Positions 1-7,092 are shown, counted from the stretch's first letter. The stretch: 12,366 nt of DNA from CAYUEQ01 sp964443805 (GCA_964443805.1 CAYUEQ010000029.1:1-12366); one strand, 5' to 3'. Notes: generated by a model from the sequence alone, not told the origin. Program-made: numbers and translations.

Positions 1-2566
1 CTGTTGTTGGTTCATCTAGTACAAATACTGTTTTACCTGTTGCTTTCTTTTGTAATTCTTTAGCAAGCTTTACTCTTTCTGCTTCTCCTCCTGATAATGT
101 AGGAGCACTTTGCCCTAATTTAATATATCCTAATCCTACATCTTCAATTACTTGAAGTTTATTCTTAATCTTAGGTACATTTTCGAAGAACTTTAATGCT
201 TCTGTTACGCGCATATCTAATACTTCTGCTATATTCTTACCTTTATATTTAATTTTTAATGTTTCACTATTGTATCTTGTTCCATGACATACTTCACAAG
301 GTACATAAACATCTGGTAAGAAATGCATTTCTATTTTCTTAACTCCATCTCCACGACATGCTTCACAACGTCCACCTTTAACATTAAATGAAAATCTACC
401 TTTTTTATATCCTCTTAATTTTGCTTCTTTAGTATTAGTAAATACATCACGTATATCATCAAATACTCCAACATAAGTTGCTGGATTACTTCTAGGTGTT
501 CTTCCAATTGGATCTTGTGATATAAGGACTACTTTATCAAGGTTATTTAAACCATTTATTTTTTTATATTTTCCTGGAATCAGCTTTGATTTATATATTT
601 TACTAGATAAATATTTATAAATTATTTCATTAACTAAACTACTTTTTCCAGATCCACTAACTCCTGTAACAGTAGTAAAAGTTCCAAGAGGTATTTTGAC
701 ATTAATATTTTTTAAGTTATTTTCTTCTGCACCAATAACTTCTAAGAACTTTTTGTTTCCTTTTCTTCTAGTGTTAGGAATTTCAATCTTTTCCTTTCCA
801 CTTAAATATCTGCCAGTAATACTTGCTTCGTTGTTTGCAACTTCTTCCGGAGTACCTTCTGCAACTACATATCCACCATTATCACCAGCAACAGGTCCTA
901 TATCTATTAAATAGTCAGCTGACATCATTGTATCTTCATCATGTTCAACTACAATTAATGTATTACCTAAATCTCTCATTTCTTTTAGGGATGAAATTAA
1001 CTTATCATTATCACTTTGGTGTAAACCAATACTTGGCTCATCTAAAACATACAAAACACCTGATAATCTACTTCCTATTTGTGTAGCTAGCCTTATTCGT
1101 TGCGCTTCACCACCAGATAAAGTTCCTGCGTTTCGATCTAGAGTTAAGTAATTTAAACCAACATTATTTAAAAATATTAATCTACTTTGAATTTCTTTAA
1201 TTAGTAATTCTGAAATTTCTTGTTGTTCTTTATCTAGTTTTAGGTTATCAAAAAACTTAATTAATTCTTTAACACTCATCTGAGTCATTTGATAAATGTT
1301 TTTCTTATTTATAAAGATGTTAAGAATTGTTTTATCTAATCTAGCACCATGACATAGATGACAAGTAGATTCAATCATGTATTTTTCTATCCACTCTCTA
1401 ATCCATGTACTATTAGTTTCTATATATCTTCTTTCTAAATTTGTAATAATTCCTTCATAGTAATCTTTTGAATTTCTGGTGTTTCCATTTTTACTTTCAT
1501 GGACAAACTCAATTAAATCCGGCGAACCGTATAAAACAATATCTTTTTGTCTTCTAGTTAATTTTTTAAATGGTTTATTCATATCTATTTTATAATAATC
1601 ACAAGTAGTTTTTAAACTTGAGTAATATAAATTATTATCAAGTGTTAATACTTTAATAGCACCATCATTAATTGATAAATTATCATCAGGTATTACTAAA
1701 TCTTCACTCATATGCAACGTTACACCTAATCCATTACATTCTGGACAAGCACCATATGGTGAGTTGAATGAAAACATTCTTGGCTCTAACTCGCTAATTG
1801 AATAATCACAATGAATACAAGCATATTTCTCGCTCATTAATATTTCTTTATCACCAATAATATTAATTAAAACTTTACCGTCGGCAAGTTTAGTGGCAAT
1901 TTCTAAATCTTCGAATAGTCTTCCTCTATCTTCAGTACTTAAAACAATTCGATCAATTACAACTTCAATATTACTCTTATTGTTTTTTTCTAATACAATA
2001 TCTTCATCTAAACTTTTAATTTCGTTATTAACTCTAACTCTACTAAAACCTTGTTTTCTTAAATTATCAAATAAATCTTTATGTGTTCCTTTTGCACTAC
2101 GAACTACTGGAGCCATTATTTCTAATTTTGTTCCTTGTTCATAACCTAATACTTTATTAGTCATCTCTTCAATACTTTGTGATGTAATTGGTATTTTATG
2201 TTCAGCACAATAAGGCACACCAACTCTTGCGTACAAAAGACGCAAGTAGTCGTAAATCTCCGTTACAGTACCAACAGTACTACGTGGATTTTTATTAGTT
2301 GTCTTTTGATCAATAGCAATACTTGGTGATAAGCCTTCTATTGAGTCAACATCAGATTTTTCAGTTCCACCTAAAAACTGTCTAGCATATGCACTAAGAC
2401 TTTCAACATATCTTCTTTGACCTTCTGCATAAATAGTATCAAATGCCAGCGAACTTTTTCCCGATCCACTAACTCCCGTTATCACTACTAATTTATTTTT
2501 AGGTATTTCGATATCAATATTTTTTAAATTATTTTCTCGCGCACCTTTTATTATTAATTTTTCCAT
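1..2566 (-). CDS. uvrA: UvrA, excinuclease ABC subunit A (3' end cut by window edge)
   Basis: UvrA is the cytoplasmic ABC-type ATPase that finds bulky DNA lesions with UvrB and loads UvrB in nucleotide excision repair. The minus-strand frame reads 855 codons without a stop and leaves the window just after the second Walker B (LDEPTTG); family members are about 940 aa, so roughly 85 residues are missing. Visible in order: first Walker A GVSGSGKSS at residues 31-39; zinc module I with CIHC near 250 and CPEC near 275; signature LSGGEAQR near 490 followed by LDEPSIGLH; second Walker A GVSGSGKSS near 635; zinc module II with CEAC near 733 and CEVC near 758; second signature LSGGEAERVKLA. The ATG at 2566 is chosen because GAGGG lies 6 bases upstream; an in-frame ATG at 2572 abuts that site. 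It is divergent from the membrane-protein gene at 2743, and all key motifs are intact. Confidence 0.97.
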   Translation of the reverse strand, partial: MEKLIIKGARENNLKNIDIEIPKNKLVVITGVSGSGKSSLAFDTIYAEGQRRYVESLSAYARQFLGGTEKSDVDSIEGLSPSIAIDQKTTNKNPRSTVGTVTEIYDYLRLLYARVGVPYCAEHKIPITSQSIEEMTNKVLGYEQGTKLEIMAPVVRSAKGTHKDLFDNLRKQGFSRVRVNNEIKSLDEDIVLEKNNKSNIEVVIDRIVLSTEDRGRLFEDLEIATKLADGKVLINIIGDKEILMSEKYACIHCDYSISELEPRMFSFNSPYGACPECNGLGVTLHMSEDLVIPDDNLSINDGAIKVLTLDNNLYYSSLKTTCDYYKIDMNKPFKKLTRRQKDIVLYGSPDLIEFVHESKNGNTRNSKDYYEGIITNLERRYIETNSTWIREWIEKYMIESTCHLCHGARLDKTILNIFINKKNIYQMTQMSVKELIKFFDNLKLDKEQQEISELLIKEIQSRLIFLNNVGLNYLTLDRNAGTLSGGEAQRIRLATQIGSRLSGVLYVLDEPSIGLHQSDNDKLISSLKEMRDLGNTLIVVEHDEDTMMSADYLIDIGPVAGDNGGYVVAEGTPEEVANNEASITGRYLSGKEKIEIPNTRRKGNKKFLEVIGAEENNLKNINVKIPLGTFTTVTGVSGSGKSSLVNEIIYKYLSSKIYKSKLIPGKYKKINGLNNLDKVVLISQDPIGRTPRSNPATYVGVFDDIRDVFTNTKEAKLRGYKKGRFSFNVKGGRCEACRGDGVKKIEMHFLPDVYVPCEVCHGTRYNSETLKIKYKGKNIAEVLDMRVTEALKFFENVPKIKNKLQVIEDVGLGYIKLGQSAPTLSGGEAERVKLAKELQKKATGKTVFVLDEPTT

Positions 2567-2591
2567 AATCATCCCTCAACATTAGTTTTAT

Positions 2592-2620
2592 ATTCTATCA
2601 AAAAATCATAGATTTGTCTT
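2592..2620 (-). promoter_or_regulatory. Predicted uvrA promoter
   Basis: Minus-strand -35 AAGACA (2615-2620), a 17-base spacer and -10 TAGAAT (2592-2597). TGA directly before the hexamer makes an extended -10. It lies 25 bases upstream of the uvrA start. Inferred from motif match and position. Confidence 0.6.
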
Positions 2621-2663
2621 TACCTATTATTCCCATCAATTAATATATCATTAAATAACAATT

Positions 2664-2677
2664 AAAACAATTGTTCG
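2664..2677 (-). promoter_or_regulatory. Possible LexA/DinR-like SOS box
   Basis: The minus strand reads CGAACAATTGTTTT. This matches the Bacillus-type LexA consensus CGAACRNRYGTTYC at 12 of 14 positions, but the right half-site is GTTT instead of GTTC. The core is the 10-bp palindrome AACAATTGTT. It lies between the divergent promoters of uvrA and the membrane-protein gene, 14 bases upstream of the latter's -35. UvrA is an SOS gene in Bacillus, which makes the match plausible, but the site does not overlap the uvrA promoter and the region is AT-rich. Confidence 0.3.
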
Positions 2678-2691
2678 TTTGTCAAAAACTG

Positions 2692-2720
2692 TTTATAAAA
2701 CTTTTTGTTAGTGGTATAAT
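2692..2720 (+). promoter_or_regulatory. Predicted promoter of the coiled-coil membrane protein gene
   Basis: -35 TTTATA (2692-2697), a 17-base spacer and a perfect -10 TATAAT (2715-2720). TGG before it gives an extended -10. It ends 22 bases before the start codon at 2743. Confidence 0.7.
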
Positions 2721-2742
2721 AGGAGTTATAAGGAAGTGACAT

Positions 2743-3249
2743 ATGAACAAAGAAGAAAGACAAATTGAAATACCAAAGTGGTTATTAAAACTTCAAGCCG
2801 AAAGAGAATTACAAAACAGAAAAGAAAGAGAAGAACAAGAACAAGAAATAAAAAATAGAGAGTTAGAAGAAGAATTAGAACGAAGAAAATCTATTGCATA
2901 TATTAATAGCACTAAAAAAACAGGTAAACACGGAAGAAAAATAATTAATATTGAAATAAACTTTTCTCCTAAAAGAGTTGCGATAACTTTAGCTCTCTTA
3001 ATTGGATTAGCTGGAGGAGTTAAAGCCCTTGAAAACAATACTCATATATTTGAAAAAGCTTATCGTTATACATTAGGGGATCCAACTTGGCCTTTATATG
3101 ATGAAGAAGCAATTCAATTAAGATCCGAATATAATGAGATTTTAGAAGATTATTTTAAAGGAGATAGACCTTTATCTGATGTTCATGACAAAGTTGACTC
3201 AATTAACAATATTGCAATTGAGAGGAGTGAGCGAAGTAAAAGTAAATAA
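2743..3249 (+). CDS. Hypothetical protein: N-terminal coiled coil, one membrane segment
   Basis: I do not recognise a family for this 168-aa protein. Residues 16-50 are very rich in Glu, Arg, Gln and Lys and should form a charged coiled coil. A basic stretch (about 56-78) precedes one hydrophobic segment at about 79-96 (ITLALLIGLAGGVKAL). By the positive-inside rule the N-terminus stays in the cytoplasm and the acidic C-terminal 70 residues lie outside; there is no cleavable signal peptide at the start. The ATG is supported by AAGGAAG 6 bases upstream and a strong promoter. Its 3' end overlaps the frame of the DUF1292-like gene, so the two are almost certainly co-transcribed and perhaps translationally coupled. 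The pair sits inverted between uvrA and the uvrB unit. No function can be assigned; the layout suggests an envelope-anchored scaffold or sensor, which is inference only. Confidence 0.8.
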   Translation: MNKEERQIEIPKWLLKLQAERELQNRKEREEQEQEIKNRELEEELERRKSIAYINSTKKTGKHGRKIINIEINFSPKRVAITLALLIGLAGGVKALENNTHIFEKAYRYTLGDPTWPLYDEEAIQLRSEYNEILEDYFKGDRPLSDVHDKVDSINNIAIERSERSKSK

Positions 3250-3484
3250 AGGAGAGTTAATAACTCTAGACGATAACCAAAAGTTTGTAGTTGTTGATAT
3301 TGCAACATTTGATAATGAAAAAGTTGTGTTATTAGTCAACAACGATAATGAATCAGATATTTTAATCCAAAAAATTAAATATCATGATTTAGAAATGTAT
3401 TTAGAACCATTAAAAGATCAAGAGGAATTTGATACTTTATTAGAGGTTTTCTTTAATAGAAATAAAAAATTGTTAAATAATTAA
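3227..3484 (+). CDS. DUF1292-like small protein
   Basis: An 85-aa acidic protein from the GTG used here. The pattern ELITLDDN, a strand-rich core (FVVVDIATFD...KVVLLVN), an ILIQKIKY strand and an acidic tail with DQEEFDTLLEVF resembles DUF1292 (YrzB-like) proteins of Firmicutes, small cytoplasmic proteins of unknown function. The match is by eye. The start is unresolved: in-frame ATGs at 3179 and 3185 would give 101 or 99 aa, but the nearest AAAGGAGA (3157-3164) is 14 bases from the first. The GTG at 3227 fits the domain start but has AGAGGA immediately against it. Any choice overlaps the upstream gene, by 23 bases for GTG and up to 71 for the first ATG, implying coupling. The stop shares TTAA with the convergent dehydrogenase gene. 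Confidence 0.7.
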   Translation: MSEVKVNKGELITLDDNQKFVVVDIATFDNEKVVLLVNNDNESDILIQKIKYHDLEMYLEPLKDQEEFDTLLEVFFNRNKKLLNN

Positions 3485-3492
3485 CAATTTTT
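3465..3492. terminator. Bidirectional terminator overlapping two convergent stop codons
   Basis: A perfect 12-bp inverted repeat, AAAAATTGTTAA (3465-3476) and TTAACAATTTTT (3481-3492), with a 4-base loop. T-rich tracts follow on both strands. The plus-strand TAA (3482-3484) and the minus-strand TAA (complement of 3481-3483) both lie in the right arm. The stem has only one G-C pair, so strength is uncertain, but the symmetry and position favour shared termination. Confidence 0.7.
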
Positions 3493-4242
3493 ATTTTGTT
3501 TTTTTTCTTGAATTCTTCGACTAATTTTTAACATTAATTTATACGGTAAGAACCTAGATAAAAAGACCCCTATTTTGGTAGATGTTCCAGGAATAATAAT
3601 TAACTTATCTTTTAAACATTTATCTATTCCATATTTAGCTGTATATTCACTACTTAATCCTTTAATAGTAAATTTTCCTTCAGCTACCTTATTAAAATTA
3701 GTGTTTACCGGCCCAGGGCAAAGGGCACTGATTTTAACATTACTACCGCTTTCTTTTAACTCTTCATAAATAGCCATAGTTAGTTTTAATACATAATTTT
3801 TAGTAGCATAATAAGTACTTAGTGTTGGTCCAGCTAAGAATCCTGCACTACTTGCTACATTGAGTATTCTACCTTGATTTTGTTTTACAAAATCTTTTAA
3901 AAATAACTTAGTTAAAATATGAACTGCTTTAATATTTAAATCTATCATTTCTAATTCTGATACTAAGTCTGTTTCATGAAACTTTCCAAACAAACCAAAA
4001 CCGGCATTATTTATAACAAAATCTACATTTTCTTTTTTTACTTGATCATATAATTTAAACACACTATTTTCATCAATCAAATCTACTTTAATAACTTTAA
4101 CATTAGTTTTTAATTCTTTTTTTAAATGATCTAGCTCTTTTTTGTTTCTAGCAACTAATATCAAATCATAGTTTAGTTCTGTTAAATAGCGAGCCATATC
4201 TCTTCCGATCCCAGAGCTTGCTCCAGTTATAAGTGCTTTCAT
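3481..4242 (-). CDS. Short-chain dehydrogenase/reductase (SDR) family oxidoreductase
   Basis: A 253-aa classical SDR, a cytoplasmic NAD(P)-dependent oxidoreductase with a Rossmann fold; the substrate cannot be read from sequence. Visible are the cofactor loop TGASSGIG (6-13), Arg32 at the end of the second strand (VAR), which favours NADP(H), D54 for the adenine ring, NNAG (78-81), Asn103, catalytic Ser131 and the Tyr144-x3-Lys148 pair, then PGPVNT, the usual cofactor-binding turn after the sixth strand. The sequence runs through to a Lys-rich tail. The start ATG has AGAGG 5 bases upstream. It follows uvrB by 10 bp with the ribosome site touching the uvrB stop, so both are read from one transcript; a link to DNA repair is not implied. 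Length and overall look suit the YqjQ/DltE-like general SDR group. Confidence 0.93.
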   Translation of the reverse strand: MKALITGASSGIGRDMARYLTELNYDLILVARNKKELDHLKKELKTNVKVIKVDLIDENSVFKLYDQVKKENVDFVINNAGFGLFGKFHETDLVSELEMIDLNIKAVHILTKLFLKDFVKQNQGRILNVASSAGFLAGPTLSTYYATKNYVLKLTMAIYEELKESGSNVKISALCPGPVNTNFNKVAEGKFTIKGLSSEYTAKYGIDKCLKDKLIIIPGTSTKIGVFLSRFLPYKLMLKISRRIQEKKQNKNC

Positions 4243-4252
4243 AAAATCCTCT

Positions 4253-6202
4253 CTAACTGCTTTTTAATTCATATAGTATATCTCTAAGTTCCATAGCTCT
4301 TTCAAAGTCTAATCTTTTAGCAGCCAACTTCATTTCTTCTTCTATATTTTCCATAATTCCCACTTTTTCTTTTTTACTTAATTTAGGGGATTCAACTAAT
4401 TTATCTTCATCAACATTACTTATTAAATCTCTAATATCTTTAGATATAGTTACTGGTGTTATATTATTATCAATATTATGTTTTTCTTGAATAGCTCTTC
4501 TTCTTTCAGTTTCAGCAATTGAATTCTTCATGGCTTCACTCATTTTATCAGCATACATAATAACATGTCCATTAGCATTTCTTGCACAACGACCAATTGT
4601 TTGAACTAAACTTCTATAACTTCTTAAGAACCCTTGTTTATCAGCATCCATAATACATATTAAACTTACCTCTGGGATATCTATTCCTTCTCGGAGTAGA
4701 TTGATTCCAACTACGACATCATATTTTCCTAACCTTAATTCTCTAATAATCTTAAGTCTTTCTAGTGTTTTTACTTCACTGTGTAAATAAGCAACTTTAA
4801 TTCCATATTCTTTTAAATAATTTGTTAATTCTTCAGCCATTCTTATAGTAAGGGTTGTTATTAAAACTCTTTCATTTTTTTCTTTTCTATTATTAATTTG
4901 TTCAATAATATCATCTATTTGACCTTCTGTTTTCTTAACTTCAATCGTCGGATCTAAAAGTCCAGTTGGTCTTATTAATTGATTAACTGTTTTATGATTT
5001 ACTTTTTCTAATTCATAATCTCCTGGTGTTGCCGAGACATATATAGCTTGATTTATTTTTTCTTCAAATTCATCAAACTTTAATGGTCGATTATCAAGTG
5101 CACTAGGCAATCTAAAACCATAATCAACTAAAGTTTGTTTTCTAGCTCTATCTCCATTATACATTCCCCTAACTTGTGGAAGCATAACATGCGATTCATC
5201 TACAACTAAAAGATAATCGTCTGGAAAAAAATCCATTAATGTAGTCGGTGTAGAACCCTCATCTCTAAGAGCTAAATGACGAGAATAATTTTCAATACCA
5301 CTACAAAAACCAGTTTCCATTAACATTTCCATATCATAATTAACTCGTTCTCTTAATCGTTGCTCCTCTATTAATTTACCATTATCTTTTAAATACTTTA
5401 ATCTTTCTTTTGTCTCTTCTCTTATTCTTCTTATTCCTTCAAGTTTATGATCATCACTTACAACAAAGTGAGATGCTGGGAATAAAGAAACACTTTTTTT
5501 ATTCACGTTGACTCTTCCAGTAAGAGGATCAAACATACTAATCTTTTCTATTTCATCACCAAATAACTCTACTCTAATTCCTTCACTCTTTTCTCCTACA
5601 GGAATAATTTCAATAACGTCTCCTTTAGATCTAAAAGTTCCGCGATGAAAATCTAACTCACTTCGTTCATAAGTCATATCAACAAGTTTATTTAAAATAT
5701 CATTCCTTTTTACAATATCTCCAACATTTAAGGTTAACATACTAGCTCTATATTCTTCTACTTCTCCAATGTTATAAATACTTGATACTGATGCAACAAC
5801 TATTACATCTTTATTATTTAAAATTGCAGCTGTTGCTGAATGACGTAATTCATCTATTTCATCATTAATAGATGAGTCTTTTTCAATATAAGTATCACTA
5901 CTTGGAACATATGCTTCAGGTTGATAATAATCATAGTAAGAAACAAAATATTCTACTCTGTTTTCTGGAAACAATTCTTTAAACTCGCCATACAACTGAC
6001 CTGCTAATGTTTTATTATGAGCAAGGACTAATGTAGGTCTTTGTTCTTTTTCAATTACATTAGCAATTGTAAAAGTTTTACCTGTACCAGTAGCACCTAA
6101 TAACACTTGATGTTTTTCATTATTCTTAAGTCCTTCTACTAACTTTTCAATCGCTTTAGGTTGATCACCTGCTGGTTTATATTTCGAAACTAATTTAAAC
6201 AT
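4253..6202 (-). CDS. uvrB: UvrB, excinuclease ABC subunit B
   Basis: UvrB is the helicase-like subunit that UvrA loads at DNA damage; it verifies the lesion and recruits UvrC for incision. The 649-aa product is full length. In order: Walker A GATGTGKT (36-43); the beta-hairpin that grips one strand, SYYDYYQPEAY (88-98); DEIDELRHSAT; the DESH box (335-338); SATPGDYE; motif V LLREGIDIPEVS; motif VI QTIGRCARN (534-542); and a C-terminal UVR domain (MKLAAKRLDFERAMELRD) that contacts UvrC. I choose ATG at 6202, with AGGTG 6 bases upstream and the family-typical MFKLVSKYKPAGDQP; a GTG at 6211 would add three residues but has a poorer site. Motif VI has Cys where Ala is usual. The stop is TAG, the only one in the window. 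It is followed by the SDR gene. Confidence 0.97.
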   Translation of the reverse strand: MFKLVSKYKPAGDQPKAIEKLVEGLKNNEKHQVLLGATGTGKTFTIANVIEKEQRPTLVLAHNKTLAGQLYGEFKELFPENRVEYFVSYYDYYQPEAYVPSSDTYIEKDSSINDEIDELRHSATAAILNNKDVIVVASVSSIYNIGEVEEYRASMLTLNVGDIVKRNDILNKLVDMTYERSELDFHRGTFRSKGDVIEIIPVGEKSEGIRVELFGDEIEKISMFDPLTGRVNVNKKSVSLFPASHFVVSDDHKLEGIRRIREETKERLKYLKDNGKLIEEQRLRERVNYDMEMLMETGFCSGIENYSRHLALRDEGSTPTTLMDFFPDDYLLVVDESHVMLPQVRGMYNGDRARKQTLVDYGFRLPSALDNRPLKFDEFEEKINQAIYVSATPGDYELEKVNHKTVNQLIRPTGLLDPTIEVKKTEGQIDDIIEQINNRKEKNERVLITTLTIRMAEELTNYLKEYGIKVAYLHSEVKTLERLKIIRELRLGKYDVVVGINLLREGIDIPEVSLICIMDADKQGFLRSYRSLVQTIGRCARNANGHVIMYADKMSEAMKNSIAETERRRAIQEKHNIDNNITPVTISKDIRDLISNVDEDKLVESPKLSKKEKVGIMENIEEEMKLAAKRLDFERAMELRDILYELKSS

Positions 6203-6271
6203 ACCTAACACCTACTCTTTATTATGGTTTATAAATTATAAATTATAATTTGCCTCTTTAACAATAAATAA

Positions 6272-6280
6272 ATTATATCA
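6272..6280 (-). promoter_or_regulatory. Predicted uvrB promoter (extended -10)
   Basis: Minus-strand TGA-TATAAT: a perfect -10 hexamer (6272-6277) with the TGn extension (6278-6280). No good -35 lies 16-18 bases upstream, so the extended -10 would carry recognition. It leaves a 5' leader of about 65 nt, which contains AT-only repeats (around 6229-6250) and no SOS-type box that I can see. Confidence 0.6.
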
Positions 6281-6309
6281 TACCAAACTATAAATAATTT
6301 TTCACAACA

Positions 6310-6335
6310 AAAGAACAAAATTTCTTTTGTTCTTT
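6310..6335 (-). terminator. Terminator downstream of the 83-aa gene
   Basis: A perfect 11-bp inverted repeat: minus-strand AAAGAACAAAA, a GAAA tetraloop, then TTTTGTTCTTT followed by a T-rich stretch. It lies 36 bases past the stop of the 83-aa gene and just upstream of the uvrB promoter, so it probably insulates uvrB. The plus-strand side is also followed by ATTTTTATT. Confidence 0.7.
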
Positions 6336-6370
6336 ATTTTTATTAATATTTTAAAGTACTATTTAAAGAT

Positions 6371-6622
6371 TTATATGCTTCTACCTTTTACTATTTCCTC
6401 TTCTAAAACTCCTCCAGCAAGAGTTAAATAATCATTATTAAGAACTTCTTTAATTTTTTCTAAAGCCTGCTCTCTTTCACTATAATCTAAATTACTTAAT
6501 CTTTGATTTAGATTACTAGCCCATATTAAATTATTTAAATAAGTTTTTTTATCATTTTCATTATTAATGTTACTTATTACATTTTGATTTCTTTCAATCA
6601 AATTACTAATATATTCATTCAT
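6371..6622 (-). CDS. Hypothetical 83-aa protein
   Basis: Not recognised. The ATG at 6622 has AAAGGA 9 bases upstream, a perfect extended -10 lies about 30 bases before it, and a strong hairpin follows the stop, so it looks like a genuine gene. The product is soluble, Asn- and Glu-rich and predicted helical, with leucine-spaced segments (ISNLIERNQNVISNI; NLNQRLSNLDYSEREQALEKI). There is no signal peptide or membrane helix. The last 22 residues change character: NDYLTLAGG (63-71) then VLEEEIVKGRSI. The LAGG resembles the double-glycine end of some peptide leaders, but the remaining 12 residues lack Cys and no transporter or modifying enzyme is nearby, so this is weak. It lies 67 bp downstream of the 99-aa gene on the same strand and may be partly co-transcribed. 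Confidence 0.65.
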   Translation of the reverse strand: MNEYISNLIERNQNVISNINNENDKKTYLNNLIWASNLNQRLSNLDYSEREQALEKIKEVLNNDYLTLAGGVLEEEIVKGRSI

Positions 6623-6652
6623 CTATATATATCCTTTCTGTATATTAAATTA

Positions 6653-6682
6653 ATTATATCACGGAAGATACAGATTTGTTTA
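6653..6682 (-). promoter_or_regulatory. Predicted promoter of the 83-aa gene
   Basis: Minus-strand -35 TAAACA (6677-6682), an 18-base spacer and -10 TATAAT (6653-6658) with TGA directly before it (6659-6661). It lies in the short gap after the 99-aa gene, so the 83-aa gene can be expressed independently. Confidence 0.6.
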
Positions 6683-6689
6683 CAAAATA

Positions 6690-6989
6690 TTATTTTAATA
6701 ATAATTTTAGATAATTACTTTGCAATTCTAATTTTAATCTTTTAGGATCAGTACTAAACTTTCTTTTAGCTTTGTTATAACGTATTTTATTTAAAATACT
6801 AGTAAATAAGCTTTCGTAGATAAAATTTTCCTTTAACTTATTTCTATCTACTTTTTCTAAATTCTTATTTAAAATAATGTTAATCAACATATTTTTGTTA
6901 ACATACATAACTTTTTCTACGATTTCATTATAAACAGCATAAATATTATTATCTACTTCAACATAACAGAAATATCTAGTTAGCTTCAT
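6690..6989 (-). CDS. Hypothetical 99-aa basic protein, divergent from the XRE regulator
   Basis: Not recognised with confidence. The ATG at 6989 has AAGGTG 5 bases upstream and a promoter with a good -35. The N-terminal 40 residues (YFCYVEVDNNIYAVYN, then EKVMYVNKNMLINIIL) are beta-rich and aromatic. They loosely resemble the N-terminal strand pair that precedes the radical-SAM domain in some peptide-maturation enzymes, but no CxxxCxxC or catalytic domain follows. The C-terminal half is helical and very basic (RYNKAKRKF, DPKRLKLELQ), compatible with nucleic-acid or partner-protein contact. No signal peptide or membrane segment is seen. It is divergent from the XRE gene at 7195 across a repeat-rich region, an arrangement typical of a regulator and its target. 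A toxin, antitoxin or regulatory partner are all possible; none is shown. Confidence 0.65.
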   Translation of the reverse strand: MKLTRYFCYVEVDNNIYAVYNEIVEKVMYVNKNMLINIILNKNLEKVDRNKLKENFIYESLFTSILNKIRYNKAKRKFSTDPKRLKLELQSNYLKLLLK

Positions 6990-7006
6990 TTTTACACCTT
7001 TTTGTT

Positions 7007-7053
7007 AGAGCAGAAAAGGTAATTTACATATTTTGTTGGTAAAATTCTGCTCT
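7007..7053 (-). promoter_or_regulatory. Structured 5' leader of the 99-aa gene
   Basis: A perfect 9-bp inverted repeat, AGAGCAGAA (7007-7015) and TTCTGCTCT (7045-7053), encloses 29 bases. Inside is a second 5-bp pair, TTTAC (7023-7027) with GTAAA (7039-7043). In the minus-strand mRNA this would be a two-tier stem-loop in the leader, ending only a few bases before the AAGGTG ribosome site. It could control translation or be a protein-binding site. It fits no riboswitch class I can name. Confidence 0.5.
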
Positions 7054-7063
7054 TTTAAATTTT

Positions 7064-7085
7064 TCGAAACAAATAATTATTTCGA
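7064..7085. repeat. Inverted repeat just after the 99-aa gene's predicted start of transcription
   Basis: TCGAAA (7064-7069) and TTTCGA (7080-7085) flank and overlap the 12-bp palindrome AAATAATTATTT (7071-7082). The position, immediately downstream of the minus-strand -10, suits an operator for the adjacent XRE protein. Inferred. Confidence 0.45.
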
Positions 7086-7092
7086 TATTACT

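Noticed and set aside
696..2144. Plus-strand frames at 696-914, 823-1086 and 1893-2144
   Set aside because: They lie antisense inside uvrA, have low-complexity Leu/Ser/His-rich translations and no ribosome site; shadows of the AT-rich minus-strand gene.
2793..3038. Minus-strand frame opposite the coiled-coil gene, with hydrophobic stretches
   Set aside because: It is the antisense of Glu/Lys/Arg-rich codons, which gives Ser/Phe/Leu-rich translation; no ribosome site or promoter.
6229..6250. AAATTATAAATTATAA direct repeats in the uvrB leader as iterons or an origin
   Set aside because: Only two or three short AT-only copies with no associated replication gene; low complexity is a sufficient explanation.
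6670..6705. AT-only inverted repeat around the stop of the 99-aa gene as a terminator
   Set aside because: It has a bulge, no G-C pair and no T tract after it; it could arise by chance in this composition.
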